Shown in pieces: positions 19,557 to 28,363 of a DNA stretch of 64,000 nt. The position numbers and the translations under genes were made by a program. Numbering within the stretch: the stretch's first letter is position 1; every line of letters begins with the position of its first letter. Source of the stretch: Mycolicibacterium alvei (GTDB lineage Bacteria > Actinomycetota > Actinomycetes > Mycobacteriales > Mycobacteriaceae); the NCBI RefSeq assembly GCF_010727325.1, contig NZ_AP022565.1:4960001-5024000 (forward strand), in the 5' to 3' direction. The notes beneath the pieces are model-generated. The model was given only the letters and a program-made list of their open reading frames with translations. It made no database searches and was not told where the DNA came from.

Positions 19557-20774
19557 TTAGGAAAGGCGCTCCACAACCATCGCCATACCCTGGCCGCCAC
19601 CGACGCACATCGACTCGATGCCGAAGGTCTTGTCGTAGGTGGACAGGTTGTTCAGCAGCGTGGCGGTGATGCGGGCACCGGTCATGCCGAACGGGTGGCC
19701 CAGCGCGATCGCGCCGCCCGAGACATTGAGCTTGTCCTCGTCGATGCCGAGTTCCCGCGCCGAACCGAGCACCTGCACGGCGAAGGCCTCGTTGATCTCG
19801 ACCAGGTCGATGTCGGAGATCTTCTTGCTGGCCTTGGCCAGCGCCTTCTTGATGGCCTCGATCGGGCCCAGGCCCATGATCTCCGGCGACAGCCCGGAGA
19901 CCCCGGTGGAGACGATCCGGGCCAGCGGGGTCAGGCCCAGCTCCTTGGCCTTGGTGTCGCTCATGATGACGACGGCGGCGGCGCCGTCGTTCAGCGGACA
20001 CGCGTTGCCCGCGGTGATCGTGCCGTTGGCCCGGAACACCGGCTTGAGCTGGCTGATCTTGTCGTACGAGGTGCCGGCGCGCGGGCCGTCATCGGTGGAG
20101 ACGACGGTGCCGTCGGGCAGCGTCACGGGAACGATCTCGCGCTCGAAGAAGCCGCTCTTGATGGCTTCCTCGGCGCGGTTCTGCGACCGCACGCCCCAGT
20201 GATCCTGGTCTTCGCGGCTGATGCCGGTGTAGGTGGCGACGTTCTCGGCCGTCTGGCCCATGGCGATGTAGACGTCCGGGATCAGGCCGTCCGCGCGCGG
20301 GTCGTGCCACTTGATGTCGCCCTCGGCCTGCGTGAGCGTGCGCGCCTGGGCCTCATCGAACAGCGAGTTCTTGCTGTTCGGCGCACCGTCGGCGGCACCG
20401 ACGCCGAACCGCGACACCGTCTCGACACCCGCGGAGATGAACACGTCACCCTCGCCGGCCTTGATGGCGTGGAAGGCCATCCGGGTGGTCTGCAGCGACG
20501 ACGAGCAGTACCGGTTGACGGTGGTGCCGGGCATGAAGTCGTAGCCGAGTTCGACGGCCACCGCGCGAGCGATGTTGTAACCGGCCTCGCCGGCGGGCTG
20601 GGCGCAGCCCATCATCAGGTCGTCGACGTCGCGGGGATCCAGCGACGGCACCTTGTCCAACACGGCGCGCACCATCTGCGCGGCCAGGTCGTCGGGACGC
20701 ATTGTGGCCAGCGAGCCCTTGACGGCCCGGCCGATCGGTGAGCGGGCAGTGGCAACGATGACGGCTTCAGGCAT
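19557..20774 (-). CDS. fadA3: acetyl-CoA acyltransferase FadA3
   Basis: A 405-residue thiolase. Nucleophile Cys90 is in NRYCSSSLQ, the GHPFGMTGAR histidine lies near residue 360 and the second catalytic cysteine is in MCVGGGQGMA near the C-terminus, so all thiolase catalytic residues are present. It cleaves 3-ketoacyl-CoA in beta-oxidation or runs the reverse condensation. Its stop lies 10 bp from the right arm of a palindromic repeat. No KstR-type motif was seen in the 44 bp upstream. The order next to Rv1075c matches Rv1074c. Confidence 0.92.
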   Translation of the reverse strand: MPEAVIVATARSPIGRAVKGSLATMRPDDLAAQMVRAVLDKVPSLDPRDVDDLMMGCAQPAGEAGYNIARAVAVELGYDFMPGTTVNRYCSSSLQTTRMAFHAIKAGEGDVFISAGVETVSRFGVGAADGAPNSKNSLFDEAQARTLTQAEGDIKWHDPRADGLIPDVYIAMGQTAENVATYTGISREDQDHWGVRSQNRAEEAIKSGFFEREIVPVTLPDGTVVSTDDGPRAGTSYDKISQLKPVFRANGTITAGNACPLNDGAAAVVIMSDTKAKELGLTPLARIVSTGVSGLSPEIMGLGPIEAIKKALAKASKKISDIDLVEINEAFAVQVLGSARELGIDEDKLNVSGGAIALGHPFGMTGARITATLLNNLSTYDKTFGIESMCVGGGQGMAMVVERLS

Positions 20775-20818
20775 GACGGCTCCTGCTAATCGAATGGCTT
20801 AGAAAACTCAGATTGAAA

Positions 20819-21769
20819 CTAGCCCGCGTGCACCACGATGGGTGCGGGCACCCCGGTTGAGCGGCGCCACAGCCTGCTGACCCCGCCCAGCCGGGTCAGC
20901 AGTGTCCGGGTGTCGGCGGCCCCGGATTCCAGCGCCGCGTCACCGTCCCACTCGCCGAGAACAGTGCACAGCGCGGGTAGCAACTGCTTGGCCGCCAGTG
21001 CGTAGCCTGCCGCTGACGGATGGAACATGTCCTCGGAGAACAACAGGTCAGGGGCCTTGTAGAACTCCGGTGCCAGCAGATCGGAGAACGGCACGGGAAA
21101 GCCGCCTGCGGCCCGTACCGCCCCCGCCTGGGCGCGGGCCAGACGCAGGCCGCGGGTGCGGGCGTACCAGCGCAGCGGCTGCGGGATCGCGGTGATCACG
21201 CCGAAGTCCGGGCAGGTGCCGACCACGACGACGGCTCCCGCCGAGCGCAGTCGGCGTACCGCGGCGCCCAGTCGGTGCGCCGAGGCCCCGATGCCGTTGG
21301 GTTTGGTGATGTCGTTGGCGCCGATCATGATCACCGCGGCATCCGGTGGCGGCCCCGCCACGAACATGGCGTCGATCTGGCCGGACAACCCCTTGGACGT
21401 GGCGCCGACAATCGCCTTGGTACTCAAGCGGACTCGCTTGTCGAACTGATCGGCCACACCCCGGGCGATCAACACCCCGGGCACCTCATCGGGGACGTGG
21501 CAGCCGTATCCGGTCGCCGTGGAGTCGCCGAAGATCATCAGGTGCACGTCGAAGGGGACTCCGCGTTCCCACTTCTCGACCGGGCCGCCGCCGGGGACAT
21601 ACACACCGTCGGCGCGGGGCGGGACGTCCCAGGCCTTGGGGATGACCTGACGAGCCTTGTCCGCCTGTCCGCTCAACAGATTGCGTGCCCCGATGTAGGC
21701 CGAAGCCGTAGATGCCACCACCGCGGCGGCGAGGCTAATGGTCGACCGACGCGCCATGCGTATGCCCAC
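20819..21769 (-). CDS. SGNH/GDSL-type esterase (Rv1075c-type)
   Basis: A 316-residue protein. An N-terminal hydrophobic segment (SLAAAVVASTASAYIGA) is a signal peptide or membrane anchor, so the enzyme acts outside the membrane. Catalytic blocks are FGDSTATGYG (nucleophile serine), IGANDI (oxyanion Asn) and DMFHPSAAGY (Asp and His). These define an SGNH esterase/lipase. The GTG at 21769 was kept; the ATG at 21757 is an equally possible start. It lies 44 nt upstream of fadA3 in the same direction, and diverges from lipU. Confidence 0.85.
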   Translation of the reverse strand: MGIRMARRSTISLAAAVVASTASAYIGARNLLSGQADKARQVIPKAWDVPPRADGVYVPGGGPVEKWERGVPFDVHLMIFGDSTATGYGCHVPDEVPGVLIARGVADQFDKRVRLSTKAIVGATSKGLSGQIDAMFVAGPPPDAAVIMIGANDITKPNGIGASAHRLGAAVRRLRSAGAVVVVGTCPDFGVITAIPQPLRWYARTRGLRLARAQAGAVRAAGGFPVPFSDLLAPEFYKAPDLLFSEDMFHPSAAGYALAAKQLLPALCTVLGEWDGDAALESGAADTRTLLTRLGGVSRLWRRSTGVPAPIVVHAG

Positions 21770-21962
21770 GAGATGAGTCTAGGTGGATGCGACGGGTTAT
21801 CCGCGTGGCGCATCGCCCGTGCCGGTCACGGTGCTGTATCAAGTCCGGTATCAATTCAGTTTATTTGACTGTTGAACTGTTTACGGATGTCAAGCTAAGT
21901 TACCCGGGTTGTCTGAGTGACGAAGCTCACCTAGTACTACAAAGACGTAGGAGGTGGTGACC

Positions 21963-23000
21963 ATGACTGCACCGAGCAAGGTGTCCAGGACCCATTATGC
22001 CGGCATCAGCCCAGCTAGGGCATACCGCGGGCGTAGGTTTCCGGTCAGCGACGGCGGGCCGGTCGAGGCGGTCGAGGACGGCCCGAGCCTGGCAGGCCGA
22101 TTGGCTTCGCTGGCGGCAACGCTGACAATCAAGCCGGTCTTGGCAATCGGTAGCCAGGCGCCGCATCTGCCGTGGCCGTTCGGGCTGCTCGACTTCGCCG
22201 CCCGGGTGCTCCGGCAGCCGCCGGGAACCATCAAGGCCACCATCGCGCTACCCAACTGCAACGCCCACCTCGTACGTGCCGACGGTGTGCTGCCGGCAGA
22301 CGGCAAGCGCAGCGTCGTCCTGTACCTGCACGGCGGGGCGTTCCTGGCCTGCGGGGGCAACACGCACTCGGGGGTCGTGACCGCACTGTCGGGTTACGCC
22401 GACAGCCCGGTGCTGGTGGTCGACTACCGCATGCTGCCCAAGCACTCGGTGGGGACCGCCATCGACGACTGCTACGAGGGCTACCAGTGGCTGCGGTCGG
22501 CCGGTTACGAGCCGCACCAGATCGTCCTGGCCGGTGACTCGGCGGGCGGCTACCTGTCGCTGGCGCTGGCCGAGCGCCTGCTCGACGAGGGAGAGGTGCC
22601 CGCCGCCCTGGTCGCCATGTCGCCGCTGTTCGAGATCGACAGCGAATCGCGGGCCAACCACCCCAACCTGCACACCGACGCGATGTTCCCGGCCAAGGCC
22701 TTCGACGCTCTCCTGGCGCTCATCGAGACGGCGGCCAAACGTGCAGGAGAAGGCGTCTACGAGCCGCTCGATCACATCGAGCCCGGTCTGCCGCGCACCC
22801 TGATCCACGCGTCCGGGTCGGAGGCATTGCTCAGCGATGCGCGCAAGGGGGCGCACATGCTGGCCGCCGCGGGTGTCCCCGTCGAGCTCCGAATCTGGCC
22901 CGGACAGATGCATGTCTTCCAGCTTGCGTCGCCTTTCGTGTCCGAGGCCAAGCGTTCTCTGCGCCAGATCGGGGAGTACATCCGAGAGGCGACCTGGTAG
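21963..23000 (+). CDS. lipU: hormone-sensitive-lipase family esterase LipU
   Basis: A 345-residue alpha/beta hydrolase. LYLHGGAF (residues ~121-128) is the HSL-family oxyanion motif and LAGDSAGGY near 194 the nucleophile elbow; the catalytic His is probably in GQMHVF near 317. It should hydrolyse short to medium acyl esters. ATG 21963 is chosen because AGGAGG ends 8 nt upstream. The 193-bp divergent region from the SGNH esterase is AT-richer than average and probably holds both promoters. The cbs gene follows after 29 nt. Confidence 0.87.
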   Translation: MTAPSKVSRTHYAGISPARAYRGRRFPVSDGGPVEAVEDGPSLAGRLASLAATLTIKPVLAIGSQAPHLPWPFGLLDFAARVLRQPPGTIKATIALPNCNAHLVRADGVLPADGKRSVVLYLHGGAFLACGGNTHSGVVTALSGYADSPVLVVDYRMLPKHSVGTAIDDCYEGYQWLRSAGYEPHQIVLAGDSAGGYLSLALAERLLDEGEVPAALVAMSPLFEIDSESRANHPNLHTDAMFPAKAFDALLALIETAAKRAGEGVYEPLDHIEPGLPRTLIHASGSEALLSDARKGAHMLAAAGVPVELRIWPGQMHVFQLASPFVSEAKRSLRQIGEYIREATW

Positions 23001-23029
23001 GCGATCGGCTGGCCTGAGACCATAGACGT

Positions 23030-24424
23030 ATGCGTATAGCCAGGCACATCAGTGAGCTCATCGGCAATACCCCGCTGGTACAGCTGAACTCGGTTGTCCC
23101 CGAAGGCTCAGGCATGGTCTTGGCCAAGATCGAGTACCTGAACCCCGGCGGCAGCTCCAAGGACCGCATCGCCGCCAAGATGATCGATGCCGCCGAGGCC
23201 AGCGGTCAGCTCAAGCCCGGCGGCACGATCGTCGAGCCGACGTCGGGTAACACCGGGGTCGGGTTGGCGCTGGTGGCCCAGACGCGCGGCTACAAGTGCA
23301 TCTTCGTCTGCCCGGACAAGGTCAGCGAGGACAAGCAGAATGTGTTGCGCGCTTACGGCGCCGAGGTCGTGGTGTGCCCGACGGCGGTGCCGCCGGATCA
23401 CCCGGACAGCTACTACAGCGTCTCCAACCGCCTGGTCGAGGAGATCGACGGCGCCTGGAAGCCCGACCAGTACTCCAACCCGATGGGGCCGGCCAGCCAC
23501 TACGAGACCACGGGTCCGGAGATCTGGGCCGACACCGACGGCACGGTCACACACTTCGTGGCCGGGGTCGGCACCGGCGGCACCATCACGGGCACCGGGC
23601 GCTACCTGAAGGAGGTGTCCGACGGCAAGGTCCAGGTGATCGGCGCCGACCCGGAGGGCTCGGTGTACTCCGGTGGAACCGGACGCCCGTACCTGGTGGA
23701 AGGCGTCGGCGAGGACTTCTGGCCGTCGGCCTACGACCCCGCGGTTCCCGACGGGATCATCGCCGTGTCCGACTCCGATTCGTTCGACATGACGCGGCGG
23801 CTGGCCCGCGAAGAGGCGCTGCTGGTCGGCGGATCCTGCGGCATGGCGGTGGTGGCCGCACTTGAGGTGGCACGCAAGGCCGGTCCGGACTCGGTCGTGG
23901 TGGTGCTGCTGCCCGACGGCGGACGCGGCTACCTCTCGAAGATTTTCAACGACGCCTGGATGTCGTCCTACGGATTCCTGCGCAACCGGTTGGACGGGTC
24001 GATCGAGCAGTCGACCGTCGGCGACGTGCTGCGTGGCAAGTCCGGGGCACTACCGGATCTGGTGCACACCCACCCGTCGGAAACCGTCCGCGACGCGATC
24101 GGCATCCTGCGCGAGTACGGCGTCTCGCAGATGCCGGTGGTCGGTGCCGAGCCCCCGGTGATGGCAGGCGAAGTGGCCGGCAGTGTGTCCGAGCGCGAGC
24201 TGCTGTCGGCGGTGTTCGAGGGCCGGGCGAAACTGGCCGATGCGGTGGCCGAGCACATGAGCCCGCCGCTGCCGCTGATCGGCGCGGGGGAGCTGGTCTC
24301 GACCGCCGCCAAGACGCTCAGTGAGTGCGACGCGGTGATGGTCGTCGACGACGGTAAACCCGCCGGTGTGATCACCCGTCACGATCTGCTCGGGTTCCTG
24401 TCCGAGGCCGGTGGGCGGCACTAG
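23030..24424 (+). CDS. cbs: cystathionine beta-synthase
   Basis: A 464-residue PLP enzyme of fold type II. The PLP lysine is Lys44 in NPGGSSKDR, the phosphate-binding loop is GTGGTITGTGR near residue 184, and PTSGNTGVGLA near 71 binds the substrate carboxylate. Residues ~335-464 hold two CBS domains, the regulatory module that in this family binds adenosyl ligands. It joins serine and homocysteine to cystathionine. With metB 2 kb downstream, this locus carries both halves of cystathionine metabolism, as in Rv1077/Rv1079. Confidence 0.93.
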   Translation: MRIARHISELIGNTPLVQLNSVVPEGSGMVLAKIEYLNPGGSSKDRIAAKMIDAAEASGQLKPGGTIVEPTSGNTGVGLALVAQTRGYKCIFVCPDKVSEDKQNVLRAYGAEVVVCPTAVPPDHPDSYYSVSNRLVEEIDGAWKPDQYSNPMGPASHYETTGPEIWADTDGTVTHFVAGVGTGGTITGTGRYLKEVSDGKVQVIGADPEGSVYSGGTGRPYLVEGVGEDFWPSAYDPAVPDGIIAVSDSDSFDMTRRLAREEALLVGGSCGMAVVAALEVARKAGPDSVVVVLLPDGGRGYLSKIFNDAWMSSYGFLRNRLDGSIEQSTVGDVLRGKSGALPDLVHTHPSETVRDAIGILREYGVSQMPVVGAEPPVMAGEVAGSVSERELLSAVFEGRAKLADAVAEHMSPPLPLIGAGELVSTAAKTLSECDAVMVVDDGKPAGVITRHDLLGFLSEAGGRH

Positions 24425-24631
24425 GCACGGCCGGGCGCATTGCGCCGCGTGAAATGCCTTGTCTCCATCAACGACCGGCCCACTGTGCCCGGCGAACACG
24501 CTCGTTTTGTCCTGCCAAAGGTGGTTGACGATGCGTAATCTGCCTGTGGAGCAGTCTGGCCATCTAGGTGCCGGCAGAACGTAGCGTCCGCCCGCGCGGA
24601 GCGCTATCGGCAGATGAGGAGAGCTTTCGAC

Positions 24632-25741
24632 GTGACCGATCAACCGCCCCCGCCCGGGAATTACCCGCCGCCGCCGGAGGGTGGCCACCCGCCGCCGCCC
24701 CCCGGGGGCAGCTACCCGCCGCCGCCGCCCTCCGGTGGCAGCTACCCGCCACCGCCGCCCTCCGGTGGCAGGTACCCGCCACCGCCGCCCCCCGGTGGCA
24801 GCTACCCGCCACCGCCGCAGGGTGGCGGCTATCCGCCTCCTCCGCCTCCCGGTGCCGGTGGCTACCCGCCTCCCGGTGGCTACCCGCCTCCCGGTGGCTA
24901 CCCGCCTCCCGGTGGATTCCCGCCGGCCGGCTACGGGGCCCCCGGCTACCCACCCGCAGGCGGACCCGGATTCGGCGGCGCTCCCTACAACGTCGGTGAT
25001 GCCTTCTCGTGGGCCTGGAACAAGTTCCTCAAGCATCCGGCTGAGCTGATCGTGCCGGGACTCGTGTACGGAGCCGCTATCAGCGCCGTCTGGGTCATCT
25101 TCACGCTGATCGCGAACGCGGTGTCGCCCGACACCGCCAGCAGGTACGAGTCCTACGACGACGGCTTCAGCTTCTCGGCGTCGACCGATCTCGGGATCGC
25201 CGGCGGCGCCGTGATGCTCGTCGCGGGAATAGTGCTGTTGGTCATGAGCGGTTGGATCGCGGCGGCTTACACCGCGGGGTTGCTCGACATCGCCGACGGA
25301 CAGCCCGTGACGATCGGATCGTTCTTCAAGCCGCGCAACGTCGGCAACGTGATCCTTGCGACCGTGATCGTCGGTCTGATCACCTTTGCGGTCGTCGCGG
25401 TGCTGTTCCTGCCTGCGATGCTGATGCCGGGGCTCACCTTCTTGAGCATGCCGCTGGCCTGGATCGCCGAGATTCTTCTCGGTGTCCTGTTCCTGTTCAC
25501 GACGGTTGCAGCCGTGGATCGCAATCTCAAGGGCGTCGACGCGGTCAAGGCGAGCTTCGCGATGGTCAAGCCCAAATTCGGCACCGTGCTGCTCACGGTG
25601 CTCGTGATGGTGGCGATCGCACTCGTCGGGTCGATCCCGTGCGGGCTCGGCCTGATCGTGGGAATCCCGTTGATCCTGCTGATTCAGGTCTACGCCTGGC
25701 GTCGGCTCAGCGGCGGCCCGGTGGCACCGCTGACCCCGTAG
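24632..25741 (+). CDS. proline-rich membrane protein at the pra locus
   Basis: A 369-residue protein. Residues 1-112 are a Pro/Gly/Tyr tract of PPPPxGGSYPP-like units that were clearly amplified by duplication. The rest carries five to six transmembrane segments and starts YNVGDAFSWAWNKFLKHP. H37Rv has the proline-rich antigen Pra (Rv1078) here, whose membrane part is an RDD domain. This membrane half does not look like RDD and is closer to the Rv2560-type integral membrane proteins, so no gene name is given. GTG 24632 follows GAGGAGAG; ATG 24614 is possible. A strong hairpin follows the stop. Confidence 0.8.
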   Translation: MTDQPPPPGNYPPPPEGGHPPPPPGGSYPPPPPSGGSYPPPPPSGGRYPPPPPPGGSYPPPPQGGGYPPPPPPGAGGYPPPGGYPPPGGYPPPGGFPPAGYGAPGYPPAGGPGFGGAPYNVGDAFSWAWNKFLKHPAELIVPGLVYGAAISAVWVIFTLIANAVSPDTASRYESYDDGFSFSASTDLGIAGGAVMLVAGIVLLVMSGWIAAAYTAGLLDIADGQPVTIGSFFKPRNVGNVILATVIVGLITFAVVAVLFLPAMLMPGLTFLSMPLAWIAEILLGVLFLFTTVAAVDRNLKGVDAVKASFAMVKPKFGTVLLTVLVMVAIALVGSIPCGLGLIVGIPLILLIQVYAWRRLSGGPVAPLTP

Positions 25742-25753
25742 AAGAACCGATCT

Positions 25754-25800
25754 CAGCGCCCACGGCGCGTACGGCAGAAATGCCTGCGCCGTGGGCGCTG
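25754..25800. terminator. long hairpin with GAAA tetraloop
   Basis: CAGCGCCCACGGCGC (25754-25768) pairs perfectly with 25786-25800. The 17-nt interior contains a second stem GGCA/TGCC closed by a GAAA tetraloop. It lies 13 nt after the stop of the proline-rich membrane gene and has no T-run beyond TGTT. Probably a terminator of the I-shaped type. Confidence 0.65.
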
Positions 25801-25882
25801 TGTTCCGTGACATCATTTCAGCTAGCCTGCCGACGCCGAATCGATATCGGAGTTCGGCGTATTCGAGAAAGTCGGGGCCCTC

Positions 25883-26437
25883 ATGTCAATGCCGAATCCG
25901 CCCGGGGATTTCCACGGGATGCCGCCCCAGGGGTTTCCGCCCCAAGGGATGCCCCCGCAGGGGATGCCCCCGCAGGGGATGCCCCCGCAGGGGATGCCCC
26001 CGCAGGGGATGCCCCCGCAGGGGATGCCGCCCCAGGGTTTCCCTCCGCAGGGTGCGCCGCAATACGGTGGGTACCCGCCCCAGGGCCCGCAGGCCGGGTA
26101 CCCGGGCCAGCCGCAGCCCTACGGTGCCTATCCCGCAGATCCGTCGGCGCCGTTCGGTCGCGATCCCCTCACCGGGGAGCCGCTCTCTGACAAACCAGCG
26201 ATGACCGCCGGCCTGCTGCAGTTCTTCCTGGGCGGTTTCGGTGTCGGACGCTTCTACATCGGCTACACCACGATCGGCGGGGTTCAGCTGGGGCTGACCA
26301 TCCTCGGCCTCATCACGTCCTGGCTGATCGTCGGGCTCTTCATCTGTCTCGGCGTCGGAATCTGGGCTCTGGTGGATTCGGTGATGATGTTCACCCGATC
26401 GATGCCCGACGCGAACGGGCGCAAGCTGCGTCCGTAG
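25883..26437 (+). CDS. TM2-domain protein with MPPQG repeats
   Basis: A 184-residue protein. Residues ~12-57 are about nine copies of the pentapeptide MPPQG/FPPQG, followed by a Gly/Tyr/Pro segment to ~90. The C-terminal part is a TM2 domain: two hydrophobic hairpin segments with GGFGVGRFYIGYTTIGGVQL between them, then WALVDSVMMFTR. TM2 proteins are membrane proteins of unknown function. The repeat is a 15-bp minisatellite. It shares proline-rich design with the gene upstream but not its membrane domain. The start (MSMPNPPG) has only a weak ribosome binding site. Confidence 0.82.
   Translation: MSMPNPPGDFHGMPPQGFPPQGMPPQGMPPQGMPPQGMPPQGMPPQGMPPQGFPPQGAPQYGGYPPQGPQAGYPGQPQPYGAYPADPSAPFGRDPLTGEPLSDKPAMTAGLLQFFLGGFGVGRFYIGYTTIGGVQLGLTILGLITSWLIVGLFICLGVGIWALVDSVMMFTRSMPDANGRKLRP
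25949..26023 (+). repeat. 15-bp coding minisatellite (MPPQG)
   Basis: Five identical, directly adjacent copies of ATGCCCCCGCAGGGG, flanked on both sides by diverged copies. The period is a multiple of three, so gain or loss of units keeps the frame. Copy number probably varies between strains. Confidence 0.9.
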
Positions 26438-26485
26438 CTGACCGGCCGGGCACGCTTGCACCCACCCCGATAGGCTCGTCACGTT

Positions 26486-27643
26486 ATGAGTGAACAGCGC
26501 AGGTGGCACGGTCTGGCCACAAAAGCCATCCACGCCGGTTACCGACCCGATCCGGGCACCGGAGCCGTCAACACCCCGATCTACGCCAGCTCGACCTTCG
26601 CCCAGGACGGCGTCGGCGGGTTGCGTGGTGGATTCGAGTACGCCCGTACCGGAAATCCCACCCGGCAGGCGCTGGAATCGGCGCTGGCCGCGGTCGAGGA
26701 AGCCGCCTACGGGCGCGCCTTCAGTTCGGGCATGGCCGCCACCGACTGCGCCCTGCGCGCGGTGTTGCGGCCCGGGGACCACGTGGTGATTCCCGATGAC
26801 GCCTACGGCGGTACGTTCCGCCTCATCGACAAGGTGTTCTCGCAGTGGGGGGTCACCCACACCCCGGTCCCGCTGAGCGACCTGGACGCGGTGCGCTCGG
26901 CGCTCACCCCGCGGACCCGGTTGATCTGGGTGGAGACGCCCACCAACCCGCTGCTGAGCGTGGCGGACATCCCCGGGATCGTCCAGATCGCGTCGTCTTC
27001 GGGCGTCAAGGTGTTGGTGGACAACACTTTTGCCTCACCGGCACTGCAGCAGCCACTGCTGCTGGGTGCCGATATCGTGCTGCACTCGACCACCAAGTAC
27101 ATCGGTGGGCACTCGGATGTGGTGGGCGGTGCGCTGCTGACCAACGACGAGGAACTCGACGCGGCATTCGCATTCCTGCAGAACGGCGCCGGTGCCGTGC
27201 CGGGACCCTTCGACGCATACCTGACCATGCGTGGGCTCAAGACGCTGGTGCTGCGGATGCGTCAGCACAGCGAGAATGCCGCGCTGGTAGCCGAATTCCT
27301 CGAGGGCCATCCCGCCGTCGAGACCGTGCTCTATCCCGGTCTGGCCAGTCACCCCAACCACGATGTGGCGGCGCGGCAGATGTCCGGTTTCGGCGGCATG
27401 GTGAGCCTGCAACTGCGTGGTGGGCCTCGCGCGGCACGTGAATTATGCTCGCGCACTGAGCTTTTCATTCTCGCAGAGTCGCTCGGCGGGGTGGAGTCGT
27501 TGATCGAGTACCCAGGCGCCATGACGCATGCGTCGACTGCGGGCTCGCAGCTGGAGGTGCCCGACAACCTGGTGCGGCTGTCGGTGGGTATCGAGCATGC
27601 TGCCGACCTGCTGGCCGACCTGGAGCAGGCCCTCAAGTCCTGA
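26486..27643 (+). CDS. metB: cystathionine gamma-synthase / gamma-lyase
   Basis: A 385-residue Cys/Met-metabolism PLP enzyme of fold type I. The phosphate-cup residues FEYARTGNPTR lie near 53, SSGMAATD near 83, and the PLP lysine is in HSTTKYIGGHSD near residue 205. It makes or splits cystathionine; synthase and lyase cannot be separated by eye. The orthologous position (Rv1079) and the nearby cbs support a trans-sulfuration role. The gene starts 48 nt after the TM2-protein gene and ends 13 nt from the convergent GPP34-like gene. Confidence 0.9.
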   Translation: MSEQRRWHGLATKAIHAGYRPDPGTGAVNTPIYASSTFAQDGVGGLRGGFEYARTGNPTRQALESALAAVEEAAYGRAFSSGMAATDCALRAVLRPGDHVVIPDDAYGGTFRLIDKVFSQWGVTHTPVPLSDLDAVRSALTPRTRLIWVETPTNPLLSVADIPGIVQIASSSGVKVLVDNTFASPALQQPLLLGADIVLHSTTKYIGGHSDVVGGALLTNDEELDAAFAFLQNGAGAVPGPFDAYLTMRGLKTLVLRMRQHSENAALVAEFLEGHPAVETVLYPGLASHPNHDVAARQMSGFGGMVSLQLRGGPRAARELCSRTELFILAESLGGVESLIEYPGAMTHASTAGSQLEVPDNLVRLSVGIEHAADLLADLEQALKS

Positions 27644-27656
27644 CGCGCCGGGAACG

Positions 27657-28328
27657 CTAGGCCATCAGGGCCGGGCGCAACGCCGATGTCGTCACTGCCA
27701 GATTCATCTCGGGCAGTGCCGACGCGGCGTCGTCCACCCAGATGCCCGTGGCGATTTCGGTGGACCGGGCATGTACCCAGCGCCAGCCCCGGTCGTTGAG
27801 GCTCAGTATCGCGCCCAGCCCGTCAACCGCATGCAGCAGGCAGATGATCGCGGCGATGGCCGGCACCGGGTTGTGGCCCTCGAACAGTGCGGCCAGCAGG
27901 GCCTCCCGAGCCCGGCTGACCCGGTCTCGGTTGGTCAGCGGCCAGCAGTAGACCGGCTTGCCCGGAAAACCTTTGCCGGGTGTGCGGACCCGGCGGATCT
28001 GACCGACGCGTTCCAGATGCTGCTCGAGGTTGAGCTGGGTGTGCTTGCCGAGCTTGGTCAGCGTGGACTCGGCCGACAATGGCCGGCGTTGCAGCAGTTC
28101 GAACGCCGGGTCTCCGATCGGATCGGCGGGCCAATCGCCGGCCAGCGCGATCAAACGGCCGGCCTCGATCGGTTCACCTGCCATGGCAGGGCGGATCCGG
28201 CAGGCATACGCCAAGTCCAGTAGTACTGCGGCGCTGAGTACTTTCTCCCGACGATGGCGGTCAAGCCCGGGCTGCGCGGCTGCGTTGTCCAGCAACAGCA
28301 AGAACAGGTCTTCGGCGATCTGCGCCAT
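27657..28328 (-). CDS. GPP34/GOLPH3-like protein
   Basis: A 223-residue protein that begins IAEDLFLLLLDN, the signature start of the GOLPH3 (GPP34) family, with the conserved hydrophobic LDLAYACRIR helix and the later helical core AAIICLLHAVDGLGAIL. Eukaryotic members bind phosphatidylinositol-4-phosphate on Golgi membranes; actinobacterial members are soluble or peripheral proteins of unknown role. I do not recall it at this site in H37Rv, so it is a lineage difference. It lies 35 nt downstream of greA in the same direction. Confidence 0.8.
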   Translation of the reverse strand: MAQIAEDLFLLLLDNAAAQPGLDRHRREKVLSAAVLLDLAYACRIRPAMAGEPIEAGRLIALAGDWPADPIGDPAFELLQRRPLSAESTLTKLGKHTQLNLEQHLERVGQIRRVRTPGKGFPGKPVYCWPLTNRDRVSRAREALLAALFEGHNPVPAIAAIICLLHAVDGLGAILSLNDRGWRWVHARSTEIATGIWVDDAASALPEMNLAVTTSALRPALMA

Positions 28329-28363
28329 TTCCCCGACTGTAGTGCTTCCCCCGTACCGGCCCG

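Noticed and set aside
19248..20741. A 497-codon + strand frame across the terminator, repeat and fadA3
   Set aside because: It is a shadow of fadA3 that also runs through the palindromic repeat. A similar peptide occurs at the second repeat copy, which shows only that the DNA repeat is shared.
20775..20818. KstR site upstream of fadA3
   Set aside because: The gap has no AACNNGTT core, so no sterol control is claimed for this thiolase.
24050..25816. A 588-codon open frame on the - strand opposite cbs and the proline-rich gene
   Set aside because: It has low-complexity Arg/Gly stretches produced by the complement of proline codons. The + strand genes have real domains.
25949..26023. CRISPR-like regular repeats
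   Set aside because: The units are directly adjacent without spacers and code for MPPQG; no cas genes occur. The same holds for the 42-bp repeats at 40699-40824.
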